Part shown: positions 33,607-40,124 of the stretch, piece after piece | Position numbering within the stretch: the first letter of the stretch is position 1 | Layout of the letters: each line of letters opens with the position of its first letter | NCBI RefSeq assembly: GCF_035506375.1 | Contig: NZ_DATJPM010000012.1 | Location: forward strand, 1-40,124 | From: Methanocella sp. | GTDB taxonomy: Archaea > Halobacteriota > Methanocellia > Methanocellales > Methanocellaceae | Length of the DNA: 40,124 nucleotides | Reading direction: 5' to 3' | The notes under the pieces: model-generated | The model's database searches: none | What the model was told of the DNA's origin: nothing | What the model saw: only the letters and a program-made list of their open reading frames with translations | Translations under genes and position numbers: made by a program

Positions 33607-34674
33607 TTATATCCAGGCCGAGTACGTGCACAGGCAACCCCATTGCCGGGGGAGCCGGGGCAGACTTTGTATCTCGGACCAGGAGTACTGGTGCTTGCCC
33701 CTGGTACACGAGATACAGTGGTTACCGTTTGCTGGAAGGATCTTGATTCCCTTGCCCAGCCGTGTCGTTGCCAGCTTTTCGAGGTCCATGTTCGTGCACG
33801 CCTCGCTCATGCGCATGCGCGCATAGAGCTGGGCGATCTCGAGCGGGTCGTCCAGGTTACACGTCGCCGCATAGCCGCAGCACGAGTTTGTCCTGAGCAC
33901 GTTGCCGAACACGGTCCAGCCGAACTCGCCGTTCGACGTATCGAGAATGCGCTTGCCGGCGTCGGCGTACGTCTCTCCCAATAATGCCGACAGGGCTAGC
34001 TTCGCGCCGACTTCCTTGCGCTGACTTTCAAGCATGGGAAGCTCGCTATAGTCGTTGGAGAGAATGTAGGCGGCCATCCTCAGGCAGGCTTCGGGCATGC
34101 CCTTCGACCAGTCGATGCCCGGACCACGCGGGAATATCTGCTGAGTCTCGTGGAGTGCGATGCGCTGGCCGGCACGGGTGAGGTCTCCGTTCATCAGGTA
34201 GGCCATGGCGCTCGCCTCCATCGTTTTTCGGGCCATTTCTTTCTGGGCCAGGTAGAACTCTAAGCGTTTTTTACCTTCGCCCGTTGCCCGGTAAAGCCGT
34301 ATATCCGCGACCTCGCCTGCCGCGGCGGTCAACGGTATGCTGTCCAGGTACCGGGCGATCATCTCCGATTTCCTGGCCTTCGGGTTCACCGATATGCTGT
34401 GTTTGTCTAAAAGCGACTTGATATCTGATACGCGGAATTTGGAATCGAATTTTTCTTCTAACGATGCCTCCTCGATGAGGCCCTCACTGCAAAATAAAGC
34501 GATATTGTGTTCTAAAGACCCGACTATCGGGGTCCAGGAGTGAAGTAAATTGTCGTCGACCTGCTGTCTGGTGAGGCAAATCAGCAGCTCGTACTGGGCC
34601 GGGCTGACCCGGTTGTAGTTTTCGGGAGTATACCCTAGGAACTGATAGAGTAAGCTCATCCTTTCCATCCCCAT
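33607..34674 (-). CDS. SAP-like domain and Cys-rich protein of unknown function
   Basis: 355 residues. A SAP-like helix-extended loop-helix lies at about 80-113 (VSDIKSLLDKHSISV, then ARKSEMIARYL), a fold that often binds DNA. The middle is helical. The C-terminal region holds a possible metal site: TNSCCGYAATC, then CISC and, 20 or more residues later, CLC. Several close ATG codons (34674, 34668, 34659) make the start uncertain; GGAAAT precedes the first two. Family not recognised. Confidence 0.55.
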   Translation of the reverse strand: MGMERMSLLYQFLGYTPENYNRVSPAQYELLICLTRQQVDDNLLHSWTPIVGSLEHNIALFCSEGLIEEASLEEKFDSKFRVSDIKSLLDKHSISVNPKARKSEMIARYLDSIPLTAAAGEVADIRLYRATGEGKKRLEFYLAQKEMARKTMEASAMAYLMNGDLTRAGQRIALHETQQIFPRGPGIDWSKGMPEACLRMAAYILSNDYSELPMLESQRKEVGAKLALSALLGETYADAGKRILDTSNGEFGWTVFGNVLRTNSCCGYAATCNLDDPLEIAQLYARMRMSEACTNMDLEKLATTRLGKGIKILPANGNHCISCTRGKHQYSWSEIQSLPRLPRQWGCLCTYSAWI

Positions 34675-34727
34675 TTCCTTTAAACCATAAAAGGTATTAA
34701 GCTTTGTGCTCCCTGCGATTGAAAAAT

Positions 34728-34748
34728 AGCCCGATGGTCAATAGGGCT
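34728..34748 (-). terminator. Hairpin with T-run after the RyR-domain gene
   Basis: AGCCC (34728-34732) pairs with GGGCT (34744-34748). On the minus strand the hairpin is followed by ATTTTTC. It lies 10 nt past the stop of the TrkA-N/RyR gene. Confidence 0.35.
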
Positions 34749-34757
34749 CTAATGCAC

Positions 34758-36560
34758 TCATAAAGCGGTGGGAGGGCTCGCTATCGTCCTTACCTCCGGG
34801 ACGCTTTCAATACGGCAGACCTGAAACCCCTCGCGCGCCAGGAAAGAGGGCACACTCCGGACCACATTCCGGTCCAGATCCTTGATATCTTCGGGAAGCT
34901 TATCCCAGTCCAGGATATAGGGACTGGTCTTCTTTTCCAGATTCTTCGGGCCGGGAGCATATTTGTAGCCCTGTAATAATCTTTCTCTTACCCAGCGGTC
35001 GTGCTCCATTATGGACATCGTCTCGACCTCTTCGGCCGAGAACTCGATGAGCCGGGCCCCCCAGTCATTCAGCGGCATGATGTCACAGCCGACCGCCTTG
35101 AGACGGGCCATGATGCCGTCGGCGCTGCGCCGGTTGGACTCCTTCAGGTCTTCGGGCAGCTCATCCCACGGCACCATCGACGGGTTCGATACGGCGCCTG
35201 CCTCCCCCTGTTTCTGGAGATAGTCTTCGTGTATCGCCCGGGCCAGGATAGCGTTGATGCCACCCAGTAACACTTCATGCCGGTAGGCCTCGTTTAAGAG
35301 CGGGAATATCTCCAGGCCCTCACCCTGGACCATGCCTGCAAGCCCGGAATCCTGTTCTATGCACAGGACTGTCTGGCCGGAAGTATGCTGAATATGCGGA
35401 AGAATCGAGAGTGCGATCAATACGCCGGACACGTCATCACCATGGCAAAAATAGGTCCGGAGCCGGCTATAATCCTTAAAGAGGTGCGCCAGCATATCGC
35501 CCCTTAAAAATTCAGGCGATAGAATATCGATGTCGAGGGCCGTGATATCGCACGCTTCCGCCATGCGTGGATAATATAAGGAAAGGCGCTCTTTCATATC
35601 TTTCGCGCCCCTGTCGACCAGAACGAGGCGGGGTTTTCCCCTCACCCCGCTATAGTACCAGCCCCGGGCCGCCTCGACAGCGATGTTCTCGCCGATCTTG
35701 CCCGGGCCGATGATCATTATTCCCTCGGCTGGGGCAGGATATTTTCCGAGCAGGACGCGGGCGCCGCTGTTATAGCTATTGATGAACTCGACGCGGAACG
35801 CATCGGGCTTCCCCATCCTGAGCTGAAAGCCCCGGAGCAGGCTCCACAGGCGGATATCCGCGATATGCACGTAGCAGGTGAGGACCTTGCTCTTACTTTC
35901 TCCCGAGAGCCTGCCGGCATTGACCGCCGCCTCCGCATTCACGCCTTCGTTGTCCAGGACAGCGATAATATAACGGGCCACATCGACTTTCGCTTTTCTG
36001 AGTATTTCAGGATCTGAGCCGCTCCCTGCCAGCACGATGGCGTCCAGATCACGGCACTTTTCCCGCATGCCTGGGGTAAGGCCATTATCCACGACCACGA
36101 TACGGTAGCCGCGCTCATAAAAGTCCTTAGCCAGTAACAGGGCGCGAGGGTTCATTCCGCAGATGATCACGTGGTCCCGGACGAGCCATTTTAAATAAAA
36201 TTGCTGTAGCCTTTCCTGGAACACCCTCCCGAAGAGCATGATGATCATGTAAAAAGGAAAGATCGGGGCCAGCAGGCGGACGATCTCGAGCTCGAAGTTA
36301 ATCGAGCCGCTGGCAAGGTTCGAGCCCATTATAAAGAGCTGCAGTAGCGAGTAGAGGATATCCGGAAGCGACCTTATCTGCCCGAGCGAGCTATAATAGT
36401 TCTTTAGCCCGAAGTATCCGGCCGCCAGAACGATCATCAAGAAGAGCAGGATCGCGGGCCATTCAATGATATGCCACGTGCGCTGGATGTATTTTCGCCA
36501 TAAAATGACGGGCTTATTTAGTTTTGGCTGTGAAGCCACCCCTTCTCCGGCACCGCTCAT
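34758..36560 (-). CDS. Two-TM, TrkA-N (RCK-like) protein with C-terminal RyR domain
   Basis: 600 residues. TM1 is about 34-52, a re-entrant-like LLQLFIMGSN at 72-81, and TM2 about 92-114. This is the layout of a 2-TM channel, but without the potassium filter GYG. Two nucleotide-binding domains follow: VIICGMNPRALLLAKDF (131-147) and IMIIGPGKIGENIAVEA (281-297). The C-terminus (463-580) carries two related halves, VPWDELPEDLKESNRR and LDWDKLPEDIKDLDRN, plus EHDRW, matching the ryanodine-receptor RyR repeat. It is probably a ligand-gated ion channel or transport regulator. The TATA box lies so close to the ATG that the mRNA is likely leaderless. Confidence 0.75.
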   Translation of the reverse strand: MSGAGEGVASQPKLNKPVILWRKYIQRTWHIIEWPAILLFLMIVLAAGYFGLKNYYSSLGQIRSLPDILYSLLQLFIMGSNLASGSINFELEIVRLLAPIFPFYMIIMLFGRVFQERLQQFYLKWLVRDHVIICGMNPRALLLAKDFYERGYRIVVVDNGLTPGMREKCRDLDAIVLAGSGSDPEILRKAKVDVARYIIAVLDNEGVNAEAAVNAGRLSGESKSKVLTCYVHIADIRLWSLLRGFQLRMGKPDAFRVEFINSYNSGARVLLGKYPAPAEGIMIIGPGKIGENIAVEAARGWYYSGVRGKPRLVLVDRGAKDMKERLSLYYPRMAEACDITALDIDILSPEFLRGDMLAHLFKDYSRLRTYFCHGDDVSGVLIALSILPHIQHTSGQTVLCIEQDSGLAGMVQGEGLEIFPLLNEAYRHEVLLGGINAILARAIHEDYLQKQGEAGAVSNPSMVPWDELPEDLKESNRRSADGIMARLKAVGCDIMPLNDWGARLIEFSAEEVETMSIMEHDRWVRERLLQGYKYAPGPKNLEKKTSPYILDWDKLPEDIKDLDRNVVRSVPSFLAREGFQVCRIESVPEVRTIASPPTAL

Positions 36561-36586
36561 GTAAATACTAAATAAGCGTCGGATTG

Positions 36587-36597
36587 TTATATAATTA
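36587..36597 (-). promoter_or_regulatory. TATA box of the TrkA-N/RyR gene
   Basis: The minus strand reads AATTATATAAC, centred about 32 nt before the ATG. This puts the expected transcript start within a few bases of the start codon. No Shine-Dalgarno is present. Confidence 0.5.
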
Positions 36598-36641
36598 TTA
36601 TTCGACCTGTCAGTTGTGAGAGATTTATGGCCGAAGCGCGC

Positions 36642-36652
36642 AAAATATTAAT
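36642..36652 (+). promoter_or_regulatory. TATA box of the tRNA-Thr gene
   Basis: AAAATATTAAT lies about 38-48 nt before the first base of the mature tRNA, a normal archaeal box A distance for a short 5' leader. Confidence 0.45.
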
Positions 36653-36689
36653 AGGACCATTTGTATCTATGTACTGCTTTATACAAGAT

Positions 36690-36763
36690 GCCTCTGTGGC
36701 TCAGCCTGGTAGAGCGGCTGACTTGTAATCAGCAGGTCCCGAGTTCAAATCTCGGCGGGGGCT
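36690..36763 (+). tRNA. tRNA-Thr (anticodon TGT)
   Basis: 74 nt cloverleaf with a 7-bp acceptor stem (GCCTCTG with CGGGGGC), a D arm GCTC/GAGC, anticodon stem GCTGA/TCAGC around CTTGTAA (anticodon TGT at 36724-36726), T arm CCGAG/CTCGG with loop TTCAAAT, and discriminator T. No CCA is encoded. It is the attachment gene for the element that follows: its 3' half is duplicated at 39810. Confidence 0.95.
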
Positions 36764-36778
36764 CTTTTCCTTTTTAAA
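36722..36778 (+). repeat. attL: 57-bp direct repeat within and after tRNA-Thr
   Basis: It starts at the anticodon loop of the intact tRNA gene and ends in the T-rich tail. Identical, base for base, with 39810-39866. This is the normal signature of site-specific integration into a tRNA 3' half. Confidence 0.9.
36764..36775 (+). terminator. Pyrimidine/T-rich terminator after the tRNA-Thr gene
   Basis: CTTTTCCTTTTT follows the tRNA directly. Such T-runs end archaeal tRNA transcripts. It is inside the 57-bp repeat, so it is also copied at the far end. Confidence 0.45.
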
Positions 36779-37180
36779 GCCCGATTTGAGGTTGTTTTGC
36801 CAATCCGAGCGATTTATGCTTGCTGACTGGGTTTACAGGAAATACATATTTATTTGGCTTTGTTTCAGCTATCTACTGACAGTCACGCAGACATTTATCA
36901 GCGAATCAATATTGGTCTTGTGACCATATAATGGTTTATGTTTAACCCATATATCCATGAATGGTTGTTGTGATAACTTTAAAAATTTCTAATAATCCCT
37001 GTTGGGGGGAACCTTTTGATTTTTTGTTGAGTAGACATTACCAATCTCGGTCTTTAGCTTGAATGGTAGATAGAAATGCCGATATTCATACGCATTTTTG
37101 GGGATGCTTTCGATAGTTTTATTACCATTTAATATATAAATTAAATATATATAAATGTAATAGTTTGAGGAGGGTATCGT
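36779..37180. other. AT-rich non-coding left flank of the element
   Basis: About 400 nt. No open frame with coding features. It holds the promoter of the secreted-protein gene at its right end and otherwise nothing I recognise. Confidence 0.5.
37128..37155 (+). promoter_or_regulatory. TATA-rich promoter of the secreted element protein
   Basis: Two overlapping candidates, TTTAATATATAAA and AAATATATATAAATG, lie 26-53 nt before the ATG. GGAGGG at 37169-37174 is the ribosome site. Confidence 0.5.
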
Positions 37181-37765
37181 ATGAGAGGGTTGAAAGTAGC
37201 CTTAATAATATCACTAATGCTTGCATTTATGATTCCGGTGAGCGCGTTATCAATGCCTTACCAATTTGGTTCGTTGATGAGTTTTCCAGAACTTTCGATG
37301 AATATAAATCCGTTAGGCACGTCTTCACTCTGGACGAGCGATAGTAGTCCTACAATGTTTAAAGCTCCTTCTATGGATTTATCATCAATCGCATTTCCTA
37401 GTTTAAGCGAACTTAATGGATTTCAAATAATGCCATCCACCACGACTGTTAGCTCGCCGATTACTTCAATGAAGAAGGGTGGATTTGGGCAAGATGCTCC
37501 TGAGCAAAATCCTATACCGTTACAAGATATCACTGTGCCTCAGGATAAAAAGAACAAAGCACTCGAAATAGCCGCAAATTCTCCACTATGTAAAGAATAT
37601 AACGTATACCCCGATGATAGCTGGCAAGCCCGGTGGGAGACGGACCCGAGTGATGGCCACACTATACGCGTAAGTACAGGATTACCCAATTACTATAGCG
37701 TGGAAATCGTTGTCGATTTAAACACTGGCAACGTAGTTAAATCAGATTATGTCCCACCGATATAG
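37181..37765 (+). CDS. Secreted protein with PepSY-like C-terminus (element cargo)
   Basis: 194 residues. Signal peptide about 1-23 (basic start, hydrophobic core, cut near VSALS). The middle is Ser/Pro/Met-rich and low in complexity. The C-terminal 75 residues (KALEIAANSPLCKEY ... YYSVEIVVDLNTGNVV) resemble one PepSY unit, which often inhibits proteases or coats surfaces. ATG follows GGAGGG. Codon use and composition are more AT-rich than the host genes. Function unknown. Confidence 0.7.
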   Translation: MRGLKVALIISLMLAFMIPVSALSMPYQFGSLMSFPELSMNINPLGTSSLWTSDSSPTMFKAPSMDLSSIAFPSLSELNGFQIMPSTTTVSSPITSMKKGGFGQDAPEQNPIPLQDITVPQDKKNKALEIAANSPLCKEYNVYPDDSWQARWETDPSDGHTIRVSTGLPNYYSVEIVVDLNTGNVVKSDYVPPI

Positions 37766-38114
37766 AGAAGTGCCGTATGATAGGATTACGGTAACCATTT
37801 AGATGGGTTATCTTCAACCTATGGGGGCTAAACAAGTCAAATACACGTAAAAATAGTCTACCCGGTAAAATAACCCTACCCATGCCATCTTTTTACCAGT
37901 GGCTGCAATTAAGTATTAGCACCTTTCGGGCATCCTATAAGCTGACGTAATAACATACCGCTACAACCGGGCGTCGGTGACGGAGCGAGAATGGAGCGAG
38001 GAAGCGGAGCTGACGAGCGAGATGAGGACGAGAAACAGGCGAGCTTCGCCAGAATTTTTAGATAGCGAACGGTCTTAAAAAATAATGGGCAGGTCCATAA
38101 TCCTATACGGTATC
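37766..38114. other. Element intergenic region with GA-rich tract
   Basis: No gene recognised. The notable part is 37975-38045, a purine-rich run on the plus strand with repeated GAGCGA-type words. The remainder is unremarkable. Confidence 0.4.
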
Positions 38115-38148
38115 GAATGATTGTCAAACATTTGTTAAACAATCATTC
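38115..38148. repeat. Perfect 10-bp inverted repeat at the end of the RHH gene
   Basis: GAATGATTGT (38115-38124) and ACAATCATTC (38139-38148) flank 14 nt that contain a smaller palindrome, CAAACATTTG. It overlaps the stop codon of the RHH gene (38143-38145). It could be a terminator hairpin or a protein-binding dyad. Confidence 0.6.
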
Positions 38149-38622
38149 AACCTTCTTCAGACCCGCTTCAATATCATCCCGAACGATTTCCATTGGTACG
38201 CCCAGATTTCTACCGATGCATTCCGCTTCTTCGAGCTTATATTTTTTAGATTCACCAGTCTCCGCATCACCATAGAGGTATTTTATGGCCCCCACTGCTT
38301 TCTTTACCAAATTCTGGTATTCGGCGCTCCGCCGCGCGGGCTCCGCCGCCTCCAGCATCCCCCGGTATTGTTTTGCCTCCGCCTCTTTTATTTCGCCGAT
38401 TGCCCGAAGCTCCGCCTCGATGGCCGCCATCTCGGCCTGTAGCTCCTTTAACCTTCGGCGTTTAGCGGCTTCATCGTCTTTTAAGAAGAGCGTGACGGCT
38501 TCCCGGATGGCGGAAGACACGTTTTGGCCATATTTTGCCTTGAGCGTCGCAATTTGCCAGCCATACAGGGAAGCTGATACTTGGTTGGCCTTCTCTTTGT
38601 AAGGTTTCCTATGGTTGGCCAT
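38143..38622 (-). CDS. Ribbon-helix-helix DNA-binding protein with coiled coil
   Basis: 159 residues. The N-terminal segment QVSASLYGWQIATLKAKYG followed by NVSSAIREAVTLFL is a typical MetJ/Arc-type ribbon-helix-helix pattern (strand, helix, helix). Residues about 50-110 form a charged coiled coil (RRRLKELQAEMAAIEAEL). The C-terminal 45 residues are unassigned. ATG lies 6 nt after GAGGT. It is downstream of the integrase on the same strand with 32 nt between; probable regulator or excision/partition factor of the element. Confidence 0.75.
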   Translation of the reverse strand: MANHRKPYKEKANQVSASLYGWQIATLKAKYGQNVSSAIREAVTLFLKDDEAAKRRRLKELQAEMAAIEAELRAIGEIKEAEAKQYRGMLEAAEPARRSAEYQNLVKKAVGAIKYLYGDAETGESKKYKLEEAECIGRNLGVPMEIVRDDIEAGLKKVE

Positions 38623-38654
38623 AAGTCTACCTCAGATGAAAGGGGGATACGGCC

Positions 38655-39701
38655 TTAATAGGCCATACCCTCATTCAGCCTCTTCTGGAAGGCATTAGCA
38701 TCCGTCGCCAGATAGTGTTCGAGGACTTCCAGCGAGCGTTGTCCGACCTGCTTCTGGACGTCCCGGAGATTGTTCCCGGGAATGTTGGCCATCGCTGTAA
38801 TCGCCGTGTGGCGTGCGCGATAGGGGTAAAACCGGCCCTCGATGTGGTGCCTCTTCTTCGTGCGGTACCATATCTGCCGGATGCTATCCGGGTTTATCGG
38901 CTTCCCTTCCCGGACCACGAACATATAATCGCTGTTGTAGCCGTTCTGCGCCAGCCACAGATTCCGTTCAGCCACATACTCCATGAGGACGCCATAAGCT
39001 TCGTCGGTGAGCGAAGCAATCCGGTCCCTCTGCGTCTTGGTGTGCTGGACGTGCAGGCGCTTCGTATCGTGCAGGATACAATCCATGGTAAGGGCCGCCG
39101 CCTCGCCGGGACGCATGCCGGTCGTGAAGAGCACCCAAAATATTGCACGGTCGCGTAGGCACATCTCGGGGTCGTGGAGCAATTTAAAACGCGTGGCCGG
39201 GTCGATGATTTTGGCCTTCGGGTCCGGGACGTCGAGGTGCGGCATGGCCACCGCGTCCTGATACTTCCCCGTCCGCTTTTTCTTCTCACTGACAATCTCG
39301 ATGTCCCGGCCCTGCGACCGGGCCCAGTGCCTTAGGGCGATGAGGTATAGCCGGATGGAATTCGCCTTCCCACCCCGGGCGAGCATTTGGTTCTTCAGCT
39401 TCTCCGCATTCGCCTGCGAGGGCTCCGTAATGGCGTAATTCCTGATGATATCCATCACGGCACGAATGGTCGTTTCCTTCGTTTTTTTACCAAGGTTATG
39501 GCTGCTTAAATGCGCCTCCAACCTCGTTATATTGTTTTTATTAGACATATGATACTTCCTCGTATCATAGCCTATCACCGGCGTTCCCATGTCCCGTATA
39601 TCATAAATACTTCGTGGCAAGTTTCCAACGTCTTCCGCCCCGACCACCTGCTGGTTCTTCGCTGCTTTATATAAACTGACTCTGCTTTGCTTCATTTCCA
39701 A
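38655..39701 (-). CDS. Tyrosine recombinase / integrase
   Basis: 348 residues from TTG 39701; ATG 39695 (AGGA upstream) is an equally good start. An N-terminal SAM-like core-binding domain spans about 55-135 and a catalytic domain about 165-345. Catalytic set: Arg197 (TGMRPGE), Lys222 (KTQRDR), Arg297 (YRARHT), tyrosine nucleophile Tyr330 (LEHYLATD). The usual His of the H-x-x-R box is Tyr294 and the second His/Trp is Gln321 (VGQRS). The frame is intact, not split by integration. Start is 109 nt from attR. Confidence 0.9.
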   Translation of the reverse strand: MEMKQSRVSLYKAAKNQQVVGAEDVGNLPRSIYDIRDMGTPVIGYDTRKYHMSNKNNITRLEAHLSSHNLGKKTKETTIRAVMDIIRNYAITEPSQANAEKLKNQMLARGGKANSIRLYLIALRHWARSQGRDIEIVSEKKKRTGKYQDAVAMPHLDVPDPKAKIIDPATRFKLLHDPEMCLRDRAIFWVLFTTGMRPGEAAALTMDCILHDTKRLHVQHTKTQRDRIASLTDEAYGVLMEYVAERNLWLAQNGYNSDYMFVVREGKPINPDSIRQIWYRTKKRHHIEGRFYPYRARHTAITAMANIPGNNLRDVQKQVGQRSLEVLEHYLATDANAFQKRLNEGMAY

Positions 39702-39809
39702 TGTCCTGCTGACAAGTTTTTCTGTGACATCTCAGGCAGATGGTTGAATAAAAGCCCGCTGCTATTTTTATAAAGTATAACATGCAGCCCATGATTTCCA
39801 ATTGGTAAT

Positions 39810-39866
39810 CTTGTAATCAGCAGGTCCCGAGTTCAAATCTCGGCGGGGGCTCTTTTCCTTTTTAAA
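39810..39866 (+). repeat. attR: duplicate of the tRNA-Thr 3' half
   Basis: A 57-bp exact copy of 36722-36778 (anticodon loop, T arm, acceptor 3' strand, T-tail). The 5' half of a tRNA is absent on its left, so it is not a functional gene. It marks the right end of the element. Confidence 0.9.
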
Positions 39867-40124
39867 AGCCAAATATACTGTCTATTTTTATTTTGGACCC
39901 ATTTCCAAGCGCTGACAAATTAAGCCAAATTTATATGTATCTGGCATCACATGCTGACCCATACAATTTTAATAACTATCTAAATCGATATACTACTTCT
40001 TTCTTTTCATCATAGCTTATCTGTAAGTCTTATCACAAGTTTACGGGCTCAAGAATATAATGTAACACATAAGCCATATCTGCCACAAGCGGAATATATC
40101 TCAACAGGTTGCCTATGCCCAGGC
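39867..40124. other. Non-coding tail of the window
   Basis: 258 AT-rich bases past attR, with no open frame, RNA or repeat I can support. Confidence 0.4.

Larger units (their letters stand above)
36722..39866. mobile_element. Mini integrative element at tRNA-Thr
   Basis: About 3.1 kb between 57-bp perfect direct repeats. Contents: a secreted protein (37181), a ribbon-helix-helix/coiled-coil protein (38143) and a tyrosine recombinase (38655) reading inward from the attR end. There is no replication, structural or conjugation gene, so it is a minimal, perhaps satellite, element or a deletion remnant. The intergenic DNA is more AT-rich than the host chromosome. The tRNA-proximal copy regenerates the whole gene; the distal copy is only a fragment. 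Confidence 0.88.

Noticed and set aside
39810..39866. Second tRNA-Thr gene
   Set aside because: The 5' half is missing; it is the attR copy of the tRNA 3' half.

Overview
The window reads as a compact chromosome segment from a euryarchaeon, most likely a methanogen close to Methanocella (Methanocellales/Methanomicrobia). This is an inference. The evidence is archaeal information-processing genes (Mre11-Rad50-NurA-HerA, family B DNA polymerase, Sm-like protein, single-chain duplicated tRNA-splicing endonuclease, archaeal-type PheS/PheT and TrpS, Dph2), archaeal TATA-type promoters, an iron-sulfur flavoprotein of the Methanosarcina ISF type, a DUF169 protein, and HTH-PAS and GAF sensor proteins. 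No methanogenesis gene lies in the window.

Layout. 1-2185: a degenerate repeat-bearing stretch, then a secreted subtilisin-like protease with a Tyr/Pro-rich tail and an AT-rich promoter region. 2186-6202: an HTH regulator with four PAS domains abuts, tail to tail, a family B polymerase whose exonuclease motifs are gone. 6329-9115: a small duplicated zinc-ribbon protein faces a minus-strand run of overlapping genes (ISF flavoprotein, GNAT acetyltransferase, ThiL). 9221-12804: a second iron-sulfur-type flavoprotein, a broken nitroreductase, a zinc-binding methyltransferase-like protein and a GAF histidine kinase. 12982-14100: a GATase-like protein with a winged-helix partner.

14196-22355 is the DNA end-processing block: mre11, rad50 and nurA overlap on the plus strand. 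Two AT-rich minus-strand genes then intervene (a Cys-rich small protein and a membrane protein), followed by a small protein that looks like a lone HAS barrel, translationally coupled to herA. 22411-24505: a winged-helix protein with a four-Cys, RPC34-like module and a histone-H1-like tail, then an Sm-like protein and two paralogous flavodoxins. 24545-30047: the endA-trpS-pheS-pheT operon. 30196-34674: DUF169 protein, a probable lipoprotein, small unknowns, Dph2, MscL and a SAP/Cys-rich unknown. 34758-36560: a two-TM TrkA-N protein ending in a ryanodine-receptor (RyR) domain.

36690-39866: a tRNA-Thr(UGU) gene is the target of a very small integrated element (about 3.1 kb). It is bounded by 57-bp perfect direct repeats and carries a tyrosine recombinase, a ribbon-helix-helix/coiled-coil protein and a secreted PepSY-like protein. 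The last 258 bases hold nothing I recognise.

Most notable points: two genes (subtilase, thiL) whose only sensible start is an ATT codon, each 6 nt after a strong Shine-Dalgarno; the exonuclease-dead polymerase; the C-x7-C Rad50 hook; the RPC34-like protein with a basic tail; the RyR-domain channel-like protein; and the tiny tRNA-Thr element.
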